DNA of 64,000 nt from Bog-532 sp963824545 (GCA_963824545.1 CAWGPP010000006.1:372001-436000); one strand, 5' to 3'; counted from the first letter of the stretch, positions 41,784-50,711 are shown. Notes: generated from the sequence alone by a model not told the origin. Translations and numbers: made by a program.

Positions 41784-42284
41784 TCAGTATGGCTCGACGA
41801 CCGGCTCGTCAGCCGTGGTGGCGCCGATGCGCGCGGCCGCGGTGTCCGCCTTGCGGCCGGCGGGCAGATGCCGGCCGGCCGCCGCGAGGCCGAACACCGG
41901 CATGTTGCCGTAGACGGCCTCGTACTCGCCGGCCCGGACCTTGAACGTCTCGTGCCAGATCCCGACGTCGCCGGAGGCCCGGACGGCGCGGTTGAACCGC
42001 CGCCACGGCTCCAGATGCGGCAGGTCCCGGTCCCGGGCGAACCGGTCCAGCGCATCAAAGTCGCGCCAGTACTGGACCATCAGCGTGGTCCGCCCGAACC
42101 ACTGCTGGAATCCGAGGCAGCCCAGTTCCGGATGCTGGCTCAGCACCTTCAGCATCCGGGGCATGGCCGTCGCCACCGGCCACCACTTGCGGATACGCAA
42201 CGGATGGTTGAGCCGCAGGCCGATCAGGAAAACAACGAAGTCGCCGTCGATGTCCGCCGTGTAACGACCTCGCTGGACCTCCAC
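41784..42284 (-). CDS. DUF4188 domain protein
   Basis: 166 residues from GTG 42284 (GGGAGGGG upstream). The order RYTADIDGDFVVFLIGLRLN, RKWWPVATAMPRMLKVLSQH, GCLGFQQWFGRTTLMVQYWR, ALDRFARDRDLPHLEPWRRF, IWHETFKVRAGEYEAVYGNM and GLAAAG matches DUF4188, related to heme- or aldoxime-dehydratase-like alpha-beta barrels. The conserved H-E-T-F motif near the C-terminus is present. Function unknown. Confidence 0.8.
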   Translation of the reverse strand: MEVQRGRYTADIDGDFVVFLIGLRLNHPLRIRKWWPVATAMPRMLKVLSQHPELGCLGFQQWFGRTTLMVQYWRDFDALDRFARDRDLPHLEPWRRFNRAVRASGDVGIWHETFKVRAGEYEAVYGNMPVFGLAAAGRHLPAGRKADTAAARIGATTADEPVVEPY

Positions 42285-42457
42285 GGCCCCTCCCCTCCCG
42301 CGGGAATCAGTGCGACCAGCATGCCCCGTAAGGGGCAGCATTCGCTAGGGTCCTGCGCCGGGCGGGCGGGGCCGGGAATGCGGAGACCGGGACGGTGAGT
42401 TCGAAGGGGGGAAGGGAGCCGCGGACCGAGCGCGCGCCGGATGAGGACGATGGCAGG

Positions 42458-42967
42458 ATGACCGAGCGTAAGCCACCGGAGATCAGCTTCACCACGTGGG
42501 TCGACCAGCAGATCATCGACGCGGAAAAACGCGGCGTGTTCGACAATCTGCCCGGCACCGGCAAGCCGCTTCCGTACCAGGAAGAAACGGATTACAGCCA
42601 GGCCTGGCTGCGGGACTACCTGCGCCGGGAGGGCGTGCCGACGGAGGAACTCCTGCCGGCCCCGCTGAAGCTGCGCAAGGAAACCGAACGGCTGACCGCG
42701 GCCGTGCCCGGCCTGCCCTCTGAGCAGCACGTCCGGGCGCTCGTAGCCGACCTCAACCGGCGGATCATGGAATGGCGCCGCAACTCGGTGGGCCCGCCGA
42801 TATTCGTCCCCCGGGTAGACGAGGAGGAAATGGTCCGCAGCTGGCGGGCGAGCCGGCCCGCGGAGCCGCCCGCGGCCTCCCCGGCCGGCGCGGACCCCGA
42901 GGCAGCGGCCCCCGCACCGCCCCAGCGCAGCCGGTGGCGCCGCCTCCTCCGCCCCCGCCGTCCCTAA
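42458..42967 (+). CDS. DUF1992 (DnaJ-C28-like) protein
   Basis: 169 residues from ATG 42458; GTG 42395 lies upstream in frame. The domain is well conserved: FTTWVDQQIIDAEKRGVFDN, LPGTGKPLPYQEETDYSQAW, LRDYLRREGVPTEELLPAPL, KLRKETERLTAAV and RALVADLNRRIMEWRRN. The family lies close to DnaJ homologue C28, with the J domain missing in bacteria. The C-terminus is Ala/Pro/Arg-rich. Role unknown. It ends 8 bp from the convergent CBS gene. Confidence 0.8.
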   Translation: MTERKPPEISFTTWVDQQIIDAEKRGVFDNLPGTGKPLPYQEETDYSQAWLRDYLRREGVPTEELLPAPLKLRKETERLTAAVPGLPSEQHVRALVADLNRRIMEWRRNSVGPPIFVPRVDEEEMVRSWRASRPAEPPAASPAGADPEAAAPAPPQRSRWRRLLRPRRP

Positions 42968-42974
42968 CGGCCGC

Positions 42975-43391
42975 TCATCGCGGGCGGCGGATTCTGGCGG
43001 CGAACAGGTCACGCAGGGTGACCACGCCGCAGACCGTGCGCCCGTCCACCACCGGCAGGTGGCGGAATCCGTTGAGCAGCATGATCTGGGCCGCGTCTTC
43101 GACCGCCGTTTCCGGGCTGGCCGACTGCGGGTCCGGCGTCATCCAGGCCGACACCGCCGATGCCGACAGGTCCTCTCCGGACGCGGCGGCCCGGAGCACA
43201 TCGCGCTCGGTGAGGATGCCGGCCAGGAAGGGTCCCTGCATGACGACGGCGGAGCCGACATTCGCCGCCACCATGCCCGCGGCCGCCTCCGCCACCGGCG
43301 TGGCCGGGGTGGTCGTGGCCACGTAGGTGTGCATGAGATCCCCCAGGACCCGGACGGCGGTCGCCCGGGGCCGCTGCGGGCTCTCAGTCAC
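42975..43391 (-). CDS. Two-CBS-domain protein
   Basis: 138 residues from GTG 43391, overlapping the upstream gene's stop. The tandem CBS pair contains VATTTPATPVAEAAAGMVAA, SAVVMQGPFLAGILTERDVL, AASGEDLSASAVSAWMTPD and AVEDAAQIMLLNGFRHLPVV, ending CGVVTLRDLFAARIRR. It should bind an adenosyl ligand such as AMP or ATP and act as a sensor. Linked in an operon with a small acidic protein (43384-43626). An in-frame start at 43406 exists. Confidence 0.85.
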   Translation of the reverse strand: MTESPQRPRATAVRVLGDLMHTYVATTTPATPVAEAAAGMVAANVGSAVVMQGPFLAGILTERDVLRAAASGEDLSASAVSAWMTPDPQSASPETAVEDAAQIMLLNGFRHLPVVDGRTVCGVVTLRDLFAARIRRPR

Positions 43392-43626
43392 TGCCCCCCA
43401 CCTCATCCAGATCGGTGTCCCGGTGCGGGGTCGCCGGCCCGGCCAGCTCCTCCGACAGCATCCGCCACAGCGAGCCGGCCCAGGCGGACAGGCCGGGCCA
43501 TTTCATCCAGAAGACCTGCAGCGTCGTCTCGTCGAACTCGGCGTGGGCGCGCTCGGGCGTCATCGCGTCCCGCAGATCCTCGAGCCGGTGCATCACCTCG
43601 AGGAACTGGCCAGCGGCGTCATCCAT
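43384..43626 (-). CDS. Small acidic hypothetical protein
   Basis: 80 residues: MDDAAGQFLEVMHRLEDLRD, AMTPERAHAEFDETTLQVFW, MKWPGLSAWAGSLWRMLSEE and a charged tail. The Trp/Met-rich helix and acidic ends suggest a small helical partner protein. I do not recognise a family. The stop overlaps the GTG of the CBS gene, so the pair is translationally coupled and the protein may work with the CBS sensor. Confidence 0.6.
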   Translation of the reverse strand: MDDAAGQFLEVMHRLEDLRDAMTPERAHAEFDETTLQVFWMKWPGLSAWAGSLWRMLSEELAGPATPHRDTDLDEVGGSD

Positions 43627-43790
43627 GGAATCACCCCTCAGCGCGGAGTGTAAACCGGCAGCTAGGCCAAGGCGAGACCATCGGCGCCGGGACTTGGCGG
43701 CCGCGCTACCCGTCGCTGTCCTGGTCCGCCTTGGCGGGCTTCTTCGCGCCCGCCGGGCCGGCCGTTCCGCACCGATTCCCGGGTTTTCCC
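43627..43790 (-). other. Spacer containing a lysine-rich C-terminus-like remnant
   Basis: Directly after the amidohydrolase stop the minus strand encodes TEGKPGNRCGTAGPAGAKKP and then AKADQDSDG with a TAG near 43708. The Lys-Pro-Ala style tail looks like a real protein end, but no start codon precedes it. It may be read-through sequence or a gene remnant; nothing else is visible. Confidence 0.3.
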
Positions 43791-44729
43791 TCAGTCTGAC
43801 GTGCCGTCGCCGGGGGCCAGCGGGGCCTCGCCGAACAGCCGCACGGGGTTGTCCCAGCAGACCGCGGCCAGCCAGTCCGGGCCCAGGTCCAGGCGGGTCA
43901 GCGCGGCGAGCTGCTCGGCGTAGGGGTAGGGGATGTTCGGGAAGTCGGTGCCGAGCAGGACCTTGCCGGCCAGCCCCAGGTCGCGGACGCGGGGCAGCAG
44001 GCCGGCCGGGAAGGGCGCAAGCTCGTCGAAGAAGCCGGTGAACGCCATCGTGGTGTCCAGGGCCACGTGATCATGTGACTCGGCCAGGCGGACGAAATCG
44101 CCGTAGTCCGGCGCGCCCATGTGCGCGATGATCGCGGTCAGCCGGGGGTGCCTGGCCAGCAGCGGCGTGAACGCGTCCGGGCCGGTGTACGCGGCCGCGA
44201 CTGGCGCGTGCCCGGCGTGGATCACGACCGGAATGCCCGCGTCCGCGAGCAGGCCCCACACCGGGTCGAGTTCCGGCGCGCCGGGCGGAAAGCCGCCGAC
44301 CTGGAGGTGGATCTTGAAGATGGCGGCCCCGTCGTCGACGGCCCGCTGCACGTAGCCGAGCACGCCGGGCTCGGGGTAGAACGTCGCGGACGGCAGGCAG
44401 CCGGGCGTGGCCTTGGCGAACGCCATCGTCCAGTCGCTCAGGTCCTCGGCCATGCCCGGGCGGTGCGCGTAGGCCAGCGCGCTGAACATCCGTACGCCCA
44501 TCGACCGCAGGTGCGCGACCCGCTCCCCGTCCGTCCACTTGTAGCGGACCGGCCAGGTGACCCCGACCAGCGGGCCCGCCTCGTCGAAGTACGCCCACAC
44601 CCGGCGGAGCATCCGCGGCGGCAGGAAGTGCACGTGGATATCGGCCAGCCCCGGCCGGCCCAGCGCCCGCCAGAACGCGGCCACCTCGGCGTCCCCGGCC
44701 GGCGCCGCCGGGCCTTCAGCAGAAGTCAC
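43791..44729 (-). CDS. Amidohydrolase-2-type metal-dependent hydrolase
   Basis: 312 residues from GTG 44729. Typical TIM-barrel markers: LADIHVHFLPPRMLRRVWAY (HxH), FSALAYAHRPGMAEDLSDWT, IFKIHLQVGGFPPG, IPVVIHAGHAPVAAAYTGPD, LTAIIAHMGAPDYGDFVRLA, and VLLGTDFPNIPYPYAEQLAA with the catalytic Asp. It belongs to the 2-amino-3-carboxymuconate decarboxylase / amidohydrolase-related group. The substrate is unknown; a carboxylated or cyclic amide-like compound is plausible. Confidence 0.8.
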   Translation of the reverse strand: MTSAEGPAAPAGDAEVAAFWRALGRPGLADIHVHFLPPRMLRRVWAYFDEAGPLVGVTWPVRYKWTDGERVAHLRSMGVRMFSALAYAHRPGMAEDLSDWTMAFAKATPGCLPSATFYPEPGVLGYVQRAVDDGAAIFKIHLQVGGFPPGAPELDPVWGLLADAGIPVVIHAGHAPVAAAYTGPDAFTPLLARHPRLTAIIAHMGAPDYGDFVRLAESHDHVALDTTMAFTGFFDELAPFPAGLLPRVRDLGLAGKVLLGTDFPNIPYPYAEQLAALTRLDLGPDWLAAVCWDNPVRLFGEAPLAPGDGTSD

Positions 44730-44763
44730 CTTCGTACGGTATCGGCCGGGGCCTACGGGGACC

Positions 44764-45861
44764 TCAGGACGCTGCTGCCGCCGGCGCTGACGGGTCCGGC
44801 GCACCGGCGGGACGGTTCTCCGTGATCCACGCGTCGATCCGTTCCCACCAGTCGTACAGCCACTTGACCTGGGCCTCGTGGTCCGCCGACCGGGGCACCT
44901 GATCGAACGGGACGCGCCACCACTGGGCCAGCACGGTCTGGTTGATCGGGAAATCGCGCCACACGTCGGCCACGGTGAGCAGGTCGTCCAGGCCGGCGTG
45001 CGCCACGAAGATCACGTCCGCGTCCGGGCGCGCGGCGATCGCGGCGAGCACGCCGCCTGGCTGCGGCGGCAGCAGGTTCGGCATTTGTTCGGCCCGGGAC
45101 GCGAGGTCGCGCCGGCCCCGGCGCTCCAGCCGCTGGATGCCGCGGCGCCACCGCCCGGGTGTCCAGTTCCCTCCCTCGGGGAAGATCACCAGGGCGCCGC
45201 CGGCATCCAGGCCGCGGGCCAGCCGCTCGATCTCCTGCGTGTGCCGGTGCTGCCCGGTCTCGCGCCGCCGGATGAACACGTTGGGCACGCGGTTGCCGAT
45301 CACGTCGAGCAGCGGATCGAACTGCAGCGTCGCCTTCAGCACCACCCGCGGGCGCCGGCCGTACAGACTGAGCAGGTGGTGCACGAGCAGCACCGAGTCG
45401 CCGGGCCCGGCGTGCCGGCTGAGCACGATCACCGGCCGGGCCAGCCGCGCCAGCCGCTCCTCCGGCGTCAGATCCGGCTCCTCGATCTCTACCCGCAGCC
45501 CGTACGTGCGGGTCGCGGCGCGGTACACGCGGGACAGGAACCGCCGCATGATCTCGTAATTACGGTCCTGGTACGGCTCGGTCCGCAGTCGGCCGCCGAA
45601 CCCGCTGGCGATCCACAGGCCGAGCGACACGACCAGCGCCACGGTCTCGGCGGCGAGCCAGCCGACCGCGAACAGCAGCAGCCGCAGGCTCCGCATCCGC
45701 CCGCGCCGCCCGCGCCGCCCGCGCCGGGCGAACCGCGCGGCCAGCCCGAACACCGCGGCCACCACGGCCAGGACGGGGAACAGCACGACCATGCCGACGG
45801 CGATGACGACCACCAGCGGCGCCAGCACCAGGCGGCGGATCAGCGGAGGCGGCAGCATCAT
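44764..45861 (-). CDS. Membrane-anchored 1-acylglycerol-3-phosphate acyltransferase (PlsC-type)
   Basis: 365 residues. Two N-terminal hydrophobic segments (VLAPLVVVIAVGMVVLFPVL, LRLLLFAVGWLAAETVALVV) flank a very basic loop (RRGRRGRRGR). The PlsC motif HX4D is in LSRHAGPGDSVLLVHHLL and the FPEG motif in ALVIFPEGGNWTPGRWRRGI. Further conserved blocks are RVPNVFIRRRETGQHRHTQE and VIFVAHAGLDDLLTVADVWR. It probably acylates lysophosphatidic acid in phospholipid synthesis. It lies next to a patatin gene, a lipid-hydrolysis partner. Confidence 0.8.
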   Translation of the reverse strand: MMLPPPLIRRLVLAPLVVVIAVGMVVLFPVLAVVAAVFGLAARFARRGRRGRRGRMRSLRLLLFAVGWLAAETVALVVSLGLWIASGFGGRLRTEPYQDRNYEIMRRFLSRVYRAATRTYGLRVEIEEPDLTPEERLARLARPVIVLSRHAGPGDSVLLVHHLLSLYGRRPRVVLKATLQFDPLLDVIGNRVPNVFIRRRETGQHRHTQEIERLARGLDAGGALVIFPEGGNWTPGRWRRGIQRLERRGRRDLASRAEQMPNLLPPQPGGVLAAIAARPDADVIFVAHAGLDDLLTVADVWRDFPINQTVLAQWWRVPFDQVPRSADHEAQVKWLYDWWERIDAWITENRPAGAPDPSAPAAAAS

Positions 45862-45881
45862 CGGGCACTTCTTCGCAGCGG

Positions 45882-46706
45882 TCAGGCCTGCGCGGCGAGG
45901 TAGGCCGCGGACGCGCGGTAGGCCCGTTCAATATTCGCATCCACGTCCGTTTTCTTGTTCTTGCGATAGCGGAGCTGGGCCAGGTCCGGCGCGCGCTGGG
46001 TGCCCCCGGACGGCAGCACGTGGACGGTCACGCCGCCCGGCAGCGCCGACATCTCCTCGTGGAAACGGTGCCGGCGGGCGATCTCGAAGGCGACCAGCCC
46101 GACCTCCCACAGCCGTTCCGGCGGGGCCAGCGGCCGCTCGATCCGCCCGACGTGCAGCACGTAGACCGTGCGGGCGCCCAGTTCGACGGCGCGGCCGACC
46201 GGGATCGAATGGACCAGGCCGCCGTCGAAATAGTGCTCGCCGCCGATCTCCACCGGCGGCAGCAGGCCCGGCACCGCGCACGAGGCCAGCACCGCGGGCA
46301 CCAGCGGGCCGGCGGTGAACCAGCGTGCGCTGGCCCGCTCGATGCTCGCCGCGACGCAGTTGAACGGCAGGGCCAGGTCGGCGAAGTCCTTGGCCGGCAG
46401 TGCGTCCTCCAGCATCTGGCGCAGCGGCTCGATCGCGTGCAGGTGCGTGCCCGAGCGGGCCAGCCGCGCGGCCCGGCCCAGCAGCGTCCCGCTGAACGCG
46501 CGCTGCAGGTGAGCGCCCCCCCAGAGCAGCCGCAGCCGCTCCGCGGCGGCCGCCGGGTCCGCGGCGACGAACGCGCCGTTGATCGCGCCCACCGACGTGC
46601 CGGCCACCAGGTCCGGCCGGATTCCGGCCTCGGCCAGGGCCCGGAGCATGCCCACCTCGTGCGCGCCCAGCACGCCGCCGCCACCGAGCACGAATGCTGT
46701 CGTCAC
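45882..46706 (-). CDS. Patatin-like phospholipase
   Basis: 274 residues. The glycine-rich oxyanion loop is VLGGGGVLGAHEVGML, the nucleophile elbow is AGTSVGAINGAF (GxSxG) and the catalytic dyad Asp is in YFDGGLVHSIPVGRAVELGA (D-G-G). This is the core of bacterial patatin lipases of the RssA/ExoU-like type, with no membrane or secretion signal, so a cytoplasmic or membrane-associated acyl hydrolase. It is 20 bp upstream of the PlsC gene, suggesting a joint role in lipid turnover. Confidence 0.87.
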   Translation of the reverse strand: MTTAFVLGGGGVLGAHEVGMLRALAEAGIRPDLVAGTSVGAINGAFVAADPAAAAERLRLLWGGAHLQRAFSGTLLGRAARLARSGTHLHAIEPLRQMLEDALPAKDFADLALPFNCVAASIERASARWFTAGPLVPAVLASCAVPGLLPPVEIGGEHYFDGGLVHSIPVGRAVELGARTVYVLHVGRIERPLAPPERLWEVGLVAFEIARRHRFHEEMSALPGGVTVHVLPSGGTQRAPDLAQLRYRKNKKTDVDANIERAYRASAAYLAAQA

Positions 46707-46768
46707 CAGGGAAACCTCCTGCCCTCCAGCAAAGCAGAGTGTCCGACCGGGAGGCTAACGTGGCCGCC

Positions 46769-47143
46769 ATGAACACGGGAGACGTCGTGGCCGCCTACTG
46801 GGCCGCCATCGAGGCCAGGGACTGGGACGCGTACGCCGCGGTGCTCGCCGGGGACCTGCTGTACGAGGTGCCGCAGACCCGGGAACGGGTCCGCGGCCGG
46901 GCCGCGTTCGTGCGGTTCACCGCCGAGGGCTTTCCCGGCGACTGGCACATCGAGGTCGAGCGGATCACCGCCGGGGAGCGGGACGCGGCGTCCGTGGTGC
47001 AGTGGTCGGCGGACGGGACGGCCCAGCCGGGGCTGTCCTTCTTCGACATCGACGCCGACGGCGCGATCACCCGGATCACCGATTTCTGGCCGGAGCCGTA
47101 CGAGCCGCCGGCCGACAGGGACGGCCTGGCCGAGCGTTACTGA
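46769..47143 (+). CDS. SnoaL-like (NTF2-fold) protein
   Basis: 124 residues from ATG 46769. NTF2-fold elements: VVAAYWAAIEARDWDAYAAV, LAGDLLYEVPQTRERVRGRA, FVRFTAEGFPGDWHIEVERI, ASVVQWSADGTAQPGLSFFD and ITRITDFWPEPYEPP. Such proteins act as isomerases, hydrolases or ligand binders. It is divergent from the patatin gene with about 60 bp between starts, so the promoter space is short. Confidence 0.75.
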   Translation: MNTGDVVAAYWAAIEARDWDAYAAVLAGDLLYEVPQTRERVRGRAAFVRFTAEGFPGDWHIEVERITAGERDAASVVQWSADGTAQPGLSFFDIDADGAITRITDFWPEPYEPPADRDGLAERY

Positions 47144-47469
47144 TGACCCGCCTTATCCGCGGGGCGGCCTGCTCCTTACCCGCTGGGGCCGCCTGCCCGG
47201 TTACCCGCCGGGCCTACTCCGGGTCCTCCCCGATGCCGGGCGTTTCCCCGGCGGCCGGGAACGTTCTGGGCTTCACCCCGGCGGCCGCGCTGATCGTCAT
47301 GTGGCCGAGCTGCAGGGCTGCGTCGTGGCAGACGTAGTGCAGCAGCCGGTGCGTCTCCTGTGCGAGCCGCAGCCGCTCCTCCTCGGTCCGGCGGCGCTTG
47401 CGGTTCTGGCTGATCAGGTGCAGCGTGCCAGCTACCCGCCGGACGGGCCCTTCCCGACCAGCGCGCCGT
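47144..47469. other. Spacer with a possible minus-strand gene remnant
   Basis: The minus strand carries an open stretch, NRKRRRTEEERLRLAQETHR, LLHYVCHDAALQLGHMTISA and a tail ending GETPGIGEDPE with a TAG at about 47219-47217. The composition is protein-like, but the frame has no start codon before it runs into the deaminase gene. It may be the 3' end of a lost gene. No other structure is visible. Confidence 0.35.
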
Positions 47470-47985
47470 CTACCAGCGGAGCTGGGCGACGGTGTCGTAG
47501 TCGGCGGCGGAGTACCCGACCAGGCCGTCCGAGAGCGCGAACACCCATTCCGCCACGCCGAGCGACAGGGCCAGGCGGCTGCAGCGCGCGCAGAAGTGCG
47601 GGTCCTGCAGCCGGACCGAGTCGTCGGCCTCAAGCCGGACGTAGATGAGCTTGGCGCCCTGCAGCATCTTCCAGCCGTCGCCTTCCCGGGCGAGGTTGAT
47701 CGCGCGCTGCTCGGCGTGCGTCCGGCAGTTGTCGTGCACGCCGAAGTCGGCGTATTTGCAGTAACAGTGATCTTCACCGGGGAACGGCACGCCGTTGGTG
47801 CCCCAGGCGACCATGCTGCCGTCTTTGACCAGGACGGCGGCGTGCCGGGTCCGGGCATGGGAATCCTTGGCGAGCCCGGCGGCCCGCTCCACCATTTCTT
47901 CCGCCTCATGACTTTCGTGCCGTTTCAGCGGCCGCCATTCAGGCCGATGCCCTGGTTCCACCTCGATCACCCCTTCGCGCGACAA
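47470..47985 (-). CDS. Deoxycytidylate/cytidine-deaminase-family protein
   Basis: 171 residues. The zinc site is visible: NCRTHAEQRAINLAR (HAE, catalytic Glu) and PHFCARCSRLALSL (C-x2-C ligands). The N-terminus ESHEAEEMVERAAGLAKDSH and RHAAVLVKDGSMVAWGTNGV follows the dCMP/CMP deaminase fold, with the extra Cys/His cluster DHCYCKYADFGVHDNC between the strands that could bind another zinc. Substrate (nucleotide or other amino-heterocycle) unknown. The region upstream contains an AT-rich promoter-like block (47985-48000). Confidence 0.78.
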   Translation of the reverse strand: MSREGVIEVEPGHRPEWRPLKRHESHEAEEMVERAAGLAKDSHARTRHAAVLVKDGSMVAWGTNGVPFPGEDHCYCKYADFGVHDNCRTHAEQRAINLAREGDGWKMLQGAKLIYVRLEADDSVRLQDPHFCARCSRLALSLGVAEWVFALSDGLVGYSAADYDTVAQLRW

Positions 47986-48104
47986 CTATTAGTACGCACG
48001 AAACGGCGACTTGGCCAGCCACCCCGCACGTCACGGTTGGTTGAATACATCACATGTTCCCTGGCGAGCGCACCGGTTCCGCCGCGGGATCCGGCCCGGG
48101 CAGC

Positions 48105-48145
48105 CTGGCCGGCGAGGGGCTGGCCGGCGAGGGGCTGGCCGGCGG
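48105..48145. repeat. 15-bp tandem repeat
   Basis: CTGGCCGGCGAGGGG occurs at 48105-48119 and 48120-48134, with a partial third copy to 48145. It is intergenic, just after the ABM gene stop on the minus strand. Confidence 0.75.
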
Positions 48146-48472
48146 TCAGCCGCCGGAGCCGCCCGCGATCTCGTACGACCACAGCTCGCTGTCGGTCCCG
48201 ACCGGGGGCGGCGCCGCACCGCCGGCCCGTTCGGCGGCTGACCGGTGCCCGTGCCCGAACGCGGGCGAGTGCAGCCACGCCTGGAACGCGGCCTCGTCGC
48301 GCCACCGCGTCACCACCAGCCAGGTGGTGCGCTTATCGGCCGGCTTGAGCAGTTCGAAGCCCTCGAAGCCGTCCTGGTCGTCGACGGCGCCCGCCCGCGC
48401 GGCGAAACGGCGCGCCAGTTCGTCCCCGCTGTCCGCCGGGACGGTAATCGCGTTGATCTTTACGACGGTCAT
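48146..48472 (-). CDS. Antibiotic-biosynthesis-monooxygenase / heme-degrading-type protein
   Basis: 108 residues from ATG 48472. The ABM fold is complete: TVVKINAITVPADSGDELAR, RFAARAGAVDDQDGFEGFEL, LKPADKRTTWLVVTRWRDEA and AFQAWLHSPAFGHGHR. The W-x-x-x-x-A-F-x-A-W-x-x-S motif and the later His resemble IsdG/MhuD-type heme oxygenase-like proteins, but no reaction can be read from the sequence. Frames upstream to 48619 are open but lack support. Confidence 0.75.
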   Translation of the reverse strand: MTVVKINAITVPADSGDELARRFAARAGAVDDQDGFEGFELLKPADKRTTWLVVTRWRDEAAFQAWLHSPAFGHGHRSAAERAGGAAPPPVGTDSELWSYEIAGGSGG

Positions 48473-48652
48473 GGGACCGATCATGCCAGCCGCGGCCCGG
48501 CCGCGGGCCGGCCGCCACGGCCGGCCCGCGAGAGCCTCAGCCGCGCAGCAGCGGCTTGCCCAGCGGCATCGCGGGCCTACGGCATCCGTACCTCGCACAT
48601 GACCTGCGGGTCTTCTCACTTTGAATCACGCCATACGGGGAACGATGGGGGA

Positions 48653-49621
48653 GTGGCCGCTGACAACGCCGGCAACCCCGGTGACGCCGGGCTGGCGCGC
48701 GAGGCCGCCGCGGAACTGTACGCGGGCGATCCGGCGGAATTCATCCGGCGCCGGGGCGAGCTCGCGGCGCGGGCCCGGGCGGCCGGCGACGCGACAGCCG
48801 CGCGGGCGATCACCAGCCTGCGCAAGCCGACCCGCGCGGCGTGGGTCGTCAACCGGCTGGTGCGCGACGACCCGGGCGCCGCCGCGCGGCTGGCTGAGCT
48901 CGGCGCCGGCCTGCAGCAGGCGGGCCACGCGCTGGACGGCGGGAGGCTGCGCGAACTGTCCCGGCAGCGCCGCGAGCTGATCGCCGCGCTGACCCGGCAG
49001 GCGCTGACCGGCCTGCCGGACGCGCCCGGGGCGCTGCAGGAGGAGGTGGCCGCCACCCTCAGCGCCGCGGTCACCGATCCGCAGGTCGCGGCCGAGCTGG
49101 CCGCCGGCGCCCTGGTCCGCCCGGTCGAACGGGCCGGCTTCGGCTTCGGGCCCCCCGCCCCCGAGGATGAGCGCTCGCTGGCCGGTGCGCCCCAGGGCCA
49201 GCCAGCGCCACGGCCGGCTGATAACAGCAAGAAGCGTGCAACCGGAATTGAGGCCGGGCAGGCACAGCCGCGCGCCGGCCGCGTCGGCCGGGCCGAGCGC
49301 CAGCGCGCCGCGCGGGACCGGGCCGAGCAGGCCCACGCCGAACGGGCTCGCGCGGAACGCGAACGGCAGCTCGCCGAACGCAAACGGCAGCGCCGGGCCA
49401 TCGCCGCGGCGGAGCAGGCCGTGCGCGACGCGGAGCGGGCGGCGGACGCGGCCCAGGCCACCGAACGGGACCGGGCCGGCGCCGTCCGGCAGCGCGAGCA
49501 GCAACTGGAAGCGGCGCAGGACGACCTCGCGGCGGCGAAACGCGAATCCCGTGCGGCCGCCAGCGCGCTACGGGATGCCCGCCGGGCCCTCGGCCGGCTC
49601 CAGGCGCGTACGCCGGGCTGA
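48653..49621 (+). CDS. Coiled-coil hypothetical protein
   Basis: 322 residues from GTG 48653 (GGGGGAG just before). The N-terminal half is a helical domain (LAREAAAELYAGDPAEFIRR, RGELAARARAAGDATAARAI, SLRKPTRAAWVVNRLVRDDP) common in actinomycetes but unnamed. The C-terminal third (AERQRAARDRAEQAHAERAR, then long Glu/Arg/Ala runs) is a near-continuous coiled coil. It may be a cytoskeletal or nucleoid-associated scaffold; I give no function. Confidence 0.65.
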   Translation: MAADNAGNPGDAGLAREAAAELYAGDPAEFIRRRGELAARARAAGDATAARAITSLRKPTRAAWVVNRLVRDDPGAAARLAELGAGLQQAGHALDGGRLRELSRQRRELIAALTRQALTGLPDAPGALQEEVAATLSAAVTDPQVAAELAAGALVRPVERAGFGFGPPAPEDERSLAGAPQGQPAPRPADNSKKRATGIEAGQAQPRAGRVGRAERQRAARDRAEQAHAERARAERERQLAERKRQRRAIAAAEQAVRDAERAADAAQATERDRAGAVRQREQQLEAAQDDLAAAKRESRAAASALRDARRALGRLQARTPG

Positions 49622-49823
49622 CCGCCGCCTCCGCCGCGTCTGGCGGCCCTTGCCTGCCCCGGCCGCCTCTGTCCGCCCTTGCCGTCCCGGCCGGGCCGCC
49701 TCTGTCCGCCCGCCCCACCGTCCCCGTCCGCCCCGCCCGGCCGCCCTCGTCTCCGCCGGGTAACCGGGCCGCGTCCGCGCGCCGGTTTCACGCTACGCGG
49801 GTTTATCGGGCAATCTTGGGATC

Positions 49824-50663
49824 ATGGCAGACACGCTGACCCTGATGGCCGTGCACGCTCATCCCGACGACGAAGCGTCGAGTACCGGCGGTGTGCTGGC
49901 GACGTACGCGGCCGAAGGTATCCAGACCGTCGTGGTCACCTGCACCAACGGCGAGTTCGGCGACGCGCCGGGCGGCGTCAAGCCCGGTGAGGACGGCCAC
50001 GACACCGAGGCGGTCTCCGGGCTCCGGCTGGCCGAGCTCCGGCAGTCCGCCAAGATCCTCGGCGTCACCCATCTCGAGCTGCTCGGGTACCACGACTCCG
50101 GGATGCCCGAATGGGACTACAAGACGCGGCCGGAGGCCTTCTGCAACATCCCGTTCGGTGAGGTGACCGGGCGGATCGGCGCGCTGATCGAGCGGTACCG
50201 GCCGCAGGTCGTGATCACCTACGACGACAAGGGCCTCTACCAGCATCCCGACCACGTGTACGCGAGCCAGGCCGCGCAGGCCGCGGTGGCGCAGACCGGG
50301 ATCGCGGCCAAGCTGTACCTGATCGCGATGCGCAGCAGCGACTGGCAGAAGATCCGGGACGCGATGCGCGAAGCGGGCGCCGACGTGCCGGAGATGACGC
50401 TGACCCCGGAGCAGCTCCAGCAGGCCGCCGAGAACGAGGCCCGCGTCACCACCACCGTCGACATCCGCCCGGTCCTTGCCCGGAAGCGAGACGCCCTGCT
50501 CTCGCACGCGAGCCAGATCCAGGAATCCTGGATGAACCAGATCCCGCCGGAGCTCGCCGAGAGCGTCTTCGGCTTCGAGCATTTCATCCGGGCTGCTGAC
50601 AGCACCGGTGCGCCGGTGCCCGAGAACGACCTGTTCGCCGGCCTCCGCGGCGAGCCAGCATGA
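49824..50663 (+). CDS. mca: Mycothiol conjugate amidase (PIG-L/LmbE family)
   Basis: 279 residues. Zinc motif MAVHAHPDDEASSTGG (H-P-D-D-E) and the third ligand in GLYQHPDHVYASQAAQAAV are present; TNGEFGDAPGGVKPGEDGHD, LRQSAKILGVTHLELLGYHD and IQESWMNQIPPELAESVFGF are typical of Mca rather than MshB. Mca hydrolyses mycothiol S-conjugates to a mercapturic acid and GlcN-Ins during detoxification. Its presence marks the organism as a mycothiol producer, an actinomycete. Confidence 0.88.
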   Translation: MADTLTLMAVHAHPDDEASSTGGVLATYAAEGIQTVVVTCTNGEFGDAPGGVKPGEDGHDTEAVSGLRLAELRQSAKILGVTHLELLGYHDSGMPEWDYKTRPEAFCNIPFGEVTGRIGALIERYRPQVVITYDDKGLYQHPDHVYASQAAQAAVAQTGIAAKLYLIAMRSSDWQKIRDAMREAGADVPEMTLTPEQLQQAAENEARVTTTVDIRPVLARKRDALLSHASQIQESWMNQIPPELAESVFGFEHFIRAADSTGAPVPENDLFAGLRGEPA

Positions 50664-50685
50664 CGGAAACGTGAAGGAAACGGCA

Positions 50686-50711
50686 TTTCCGGTCCGCCGT
50701 GCCACCGGAAA
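50686..50711 (+). terminator. Hairpin after mca
   Basis: 8-nt arms TTTCCGGT and ACCGGAAA (50686-50693 and 50704-50711) with a 10-nt loop, 22 bases after the mca stop. Moderate strength and no T run. Confidence 0.5.
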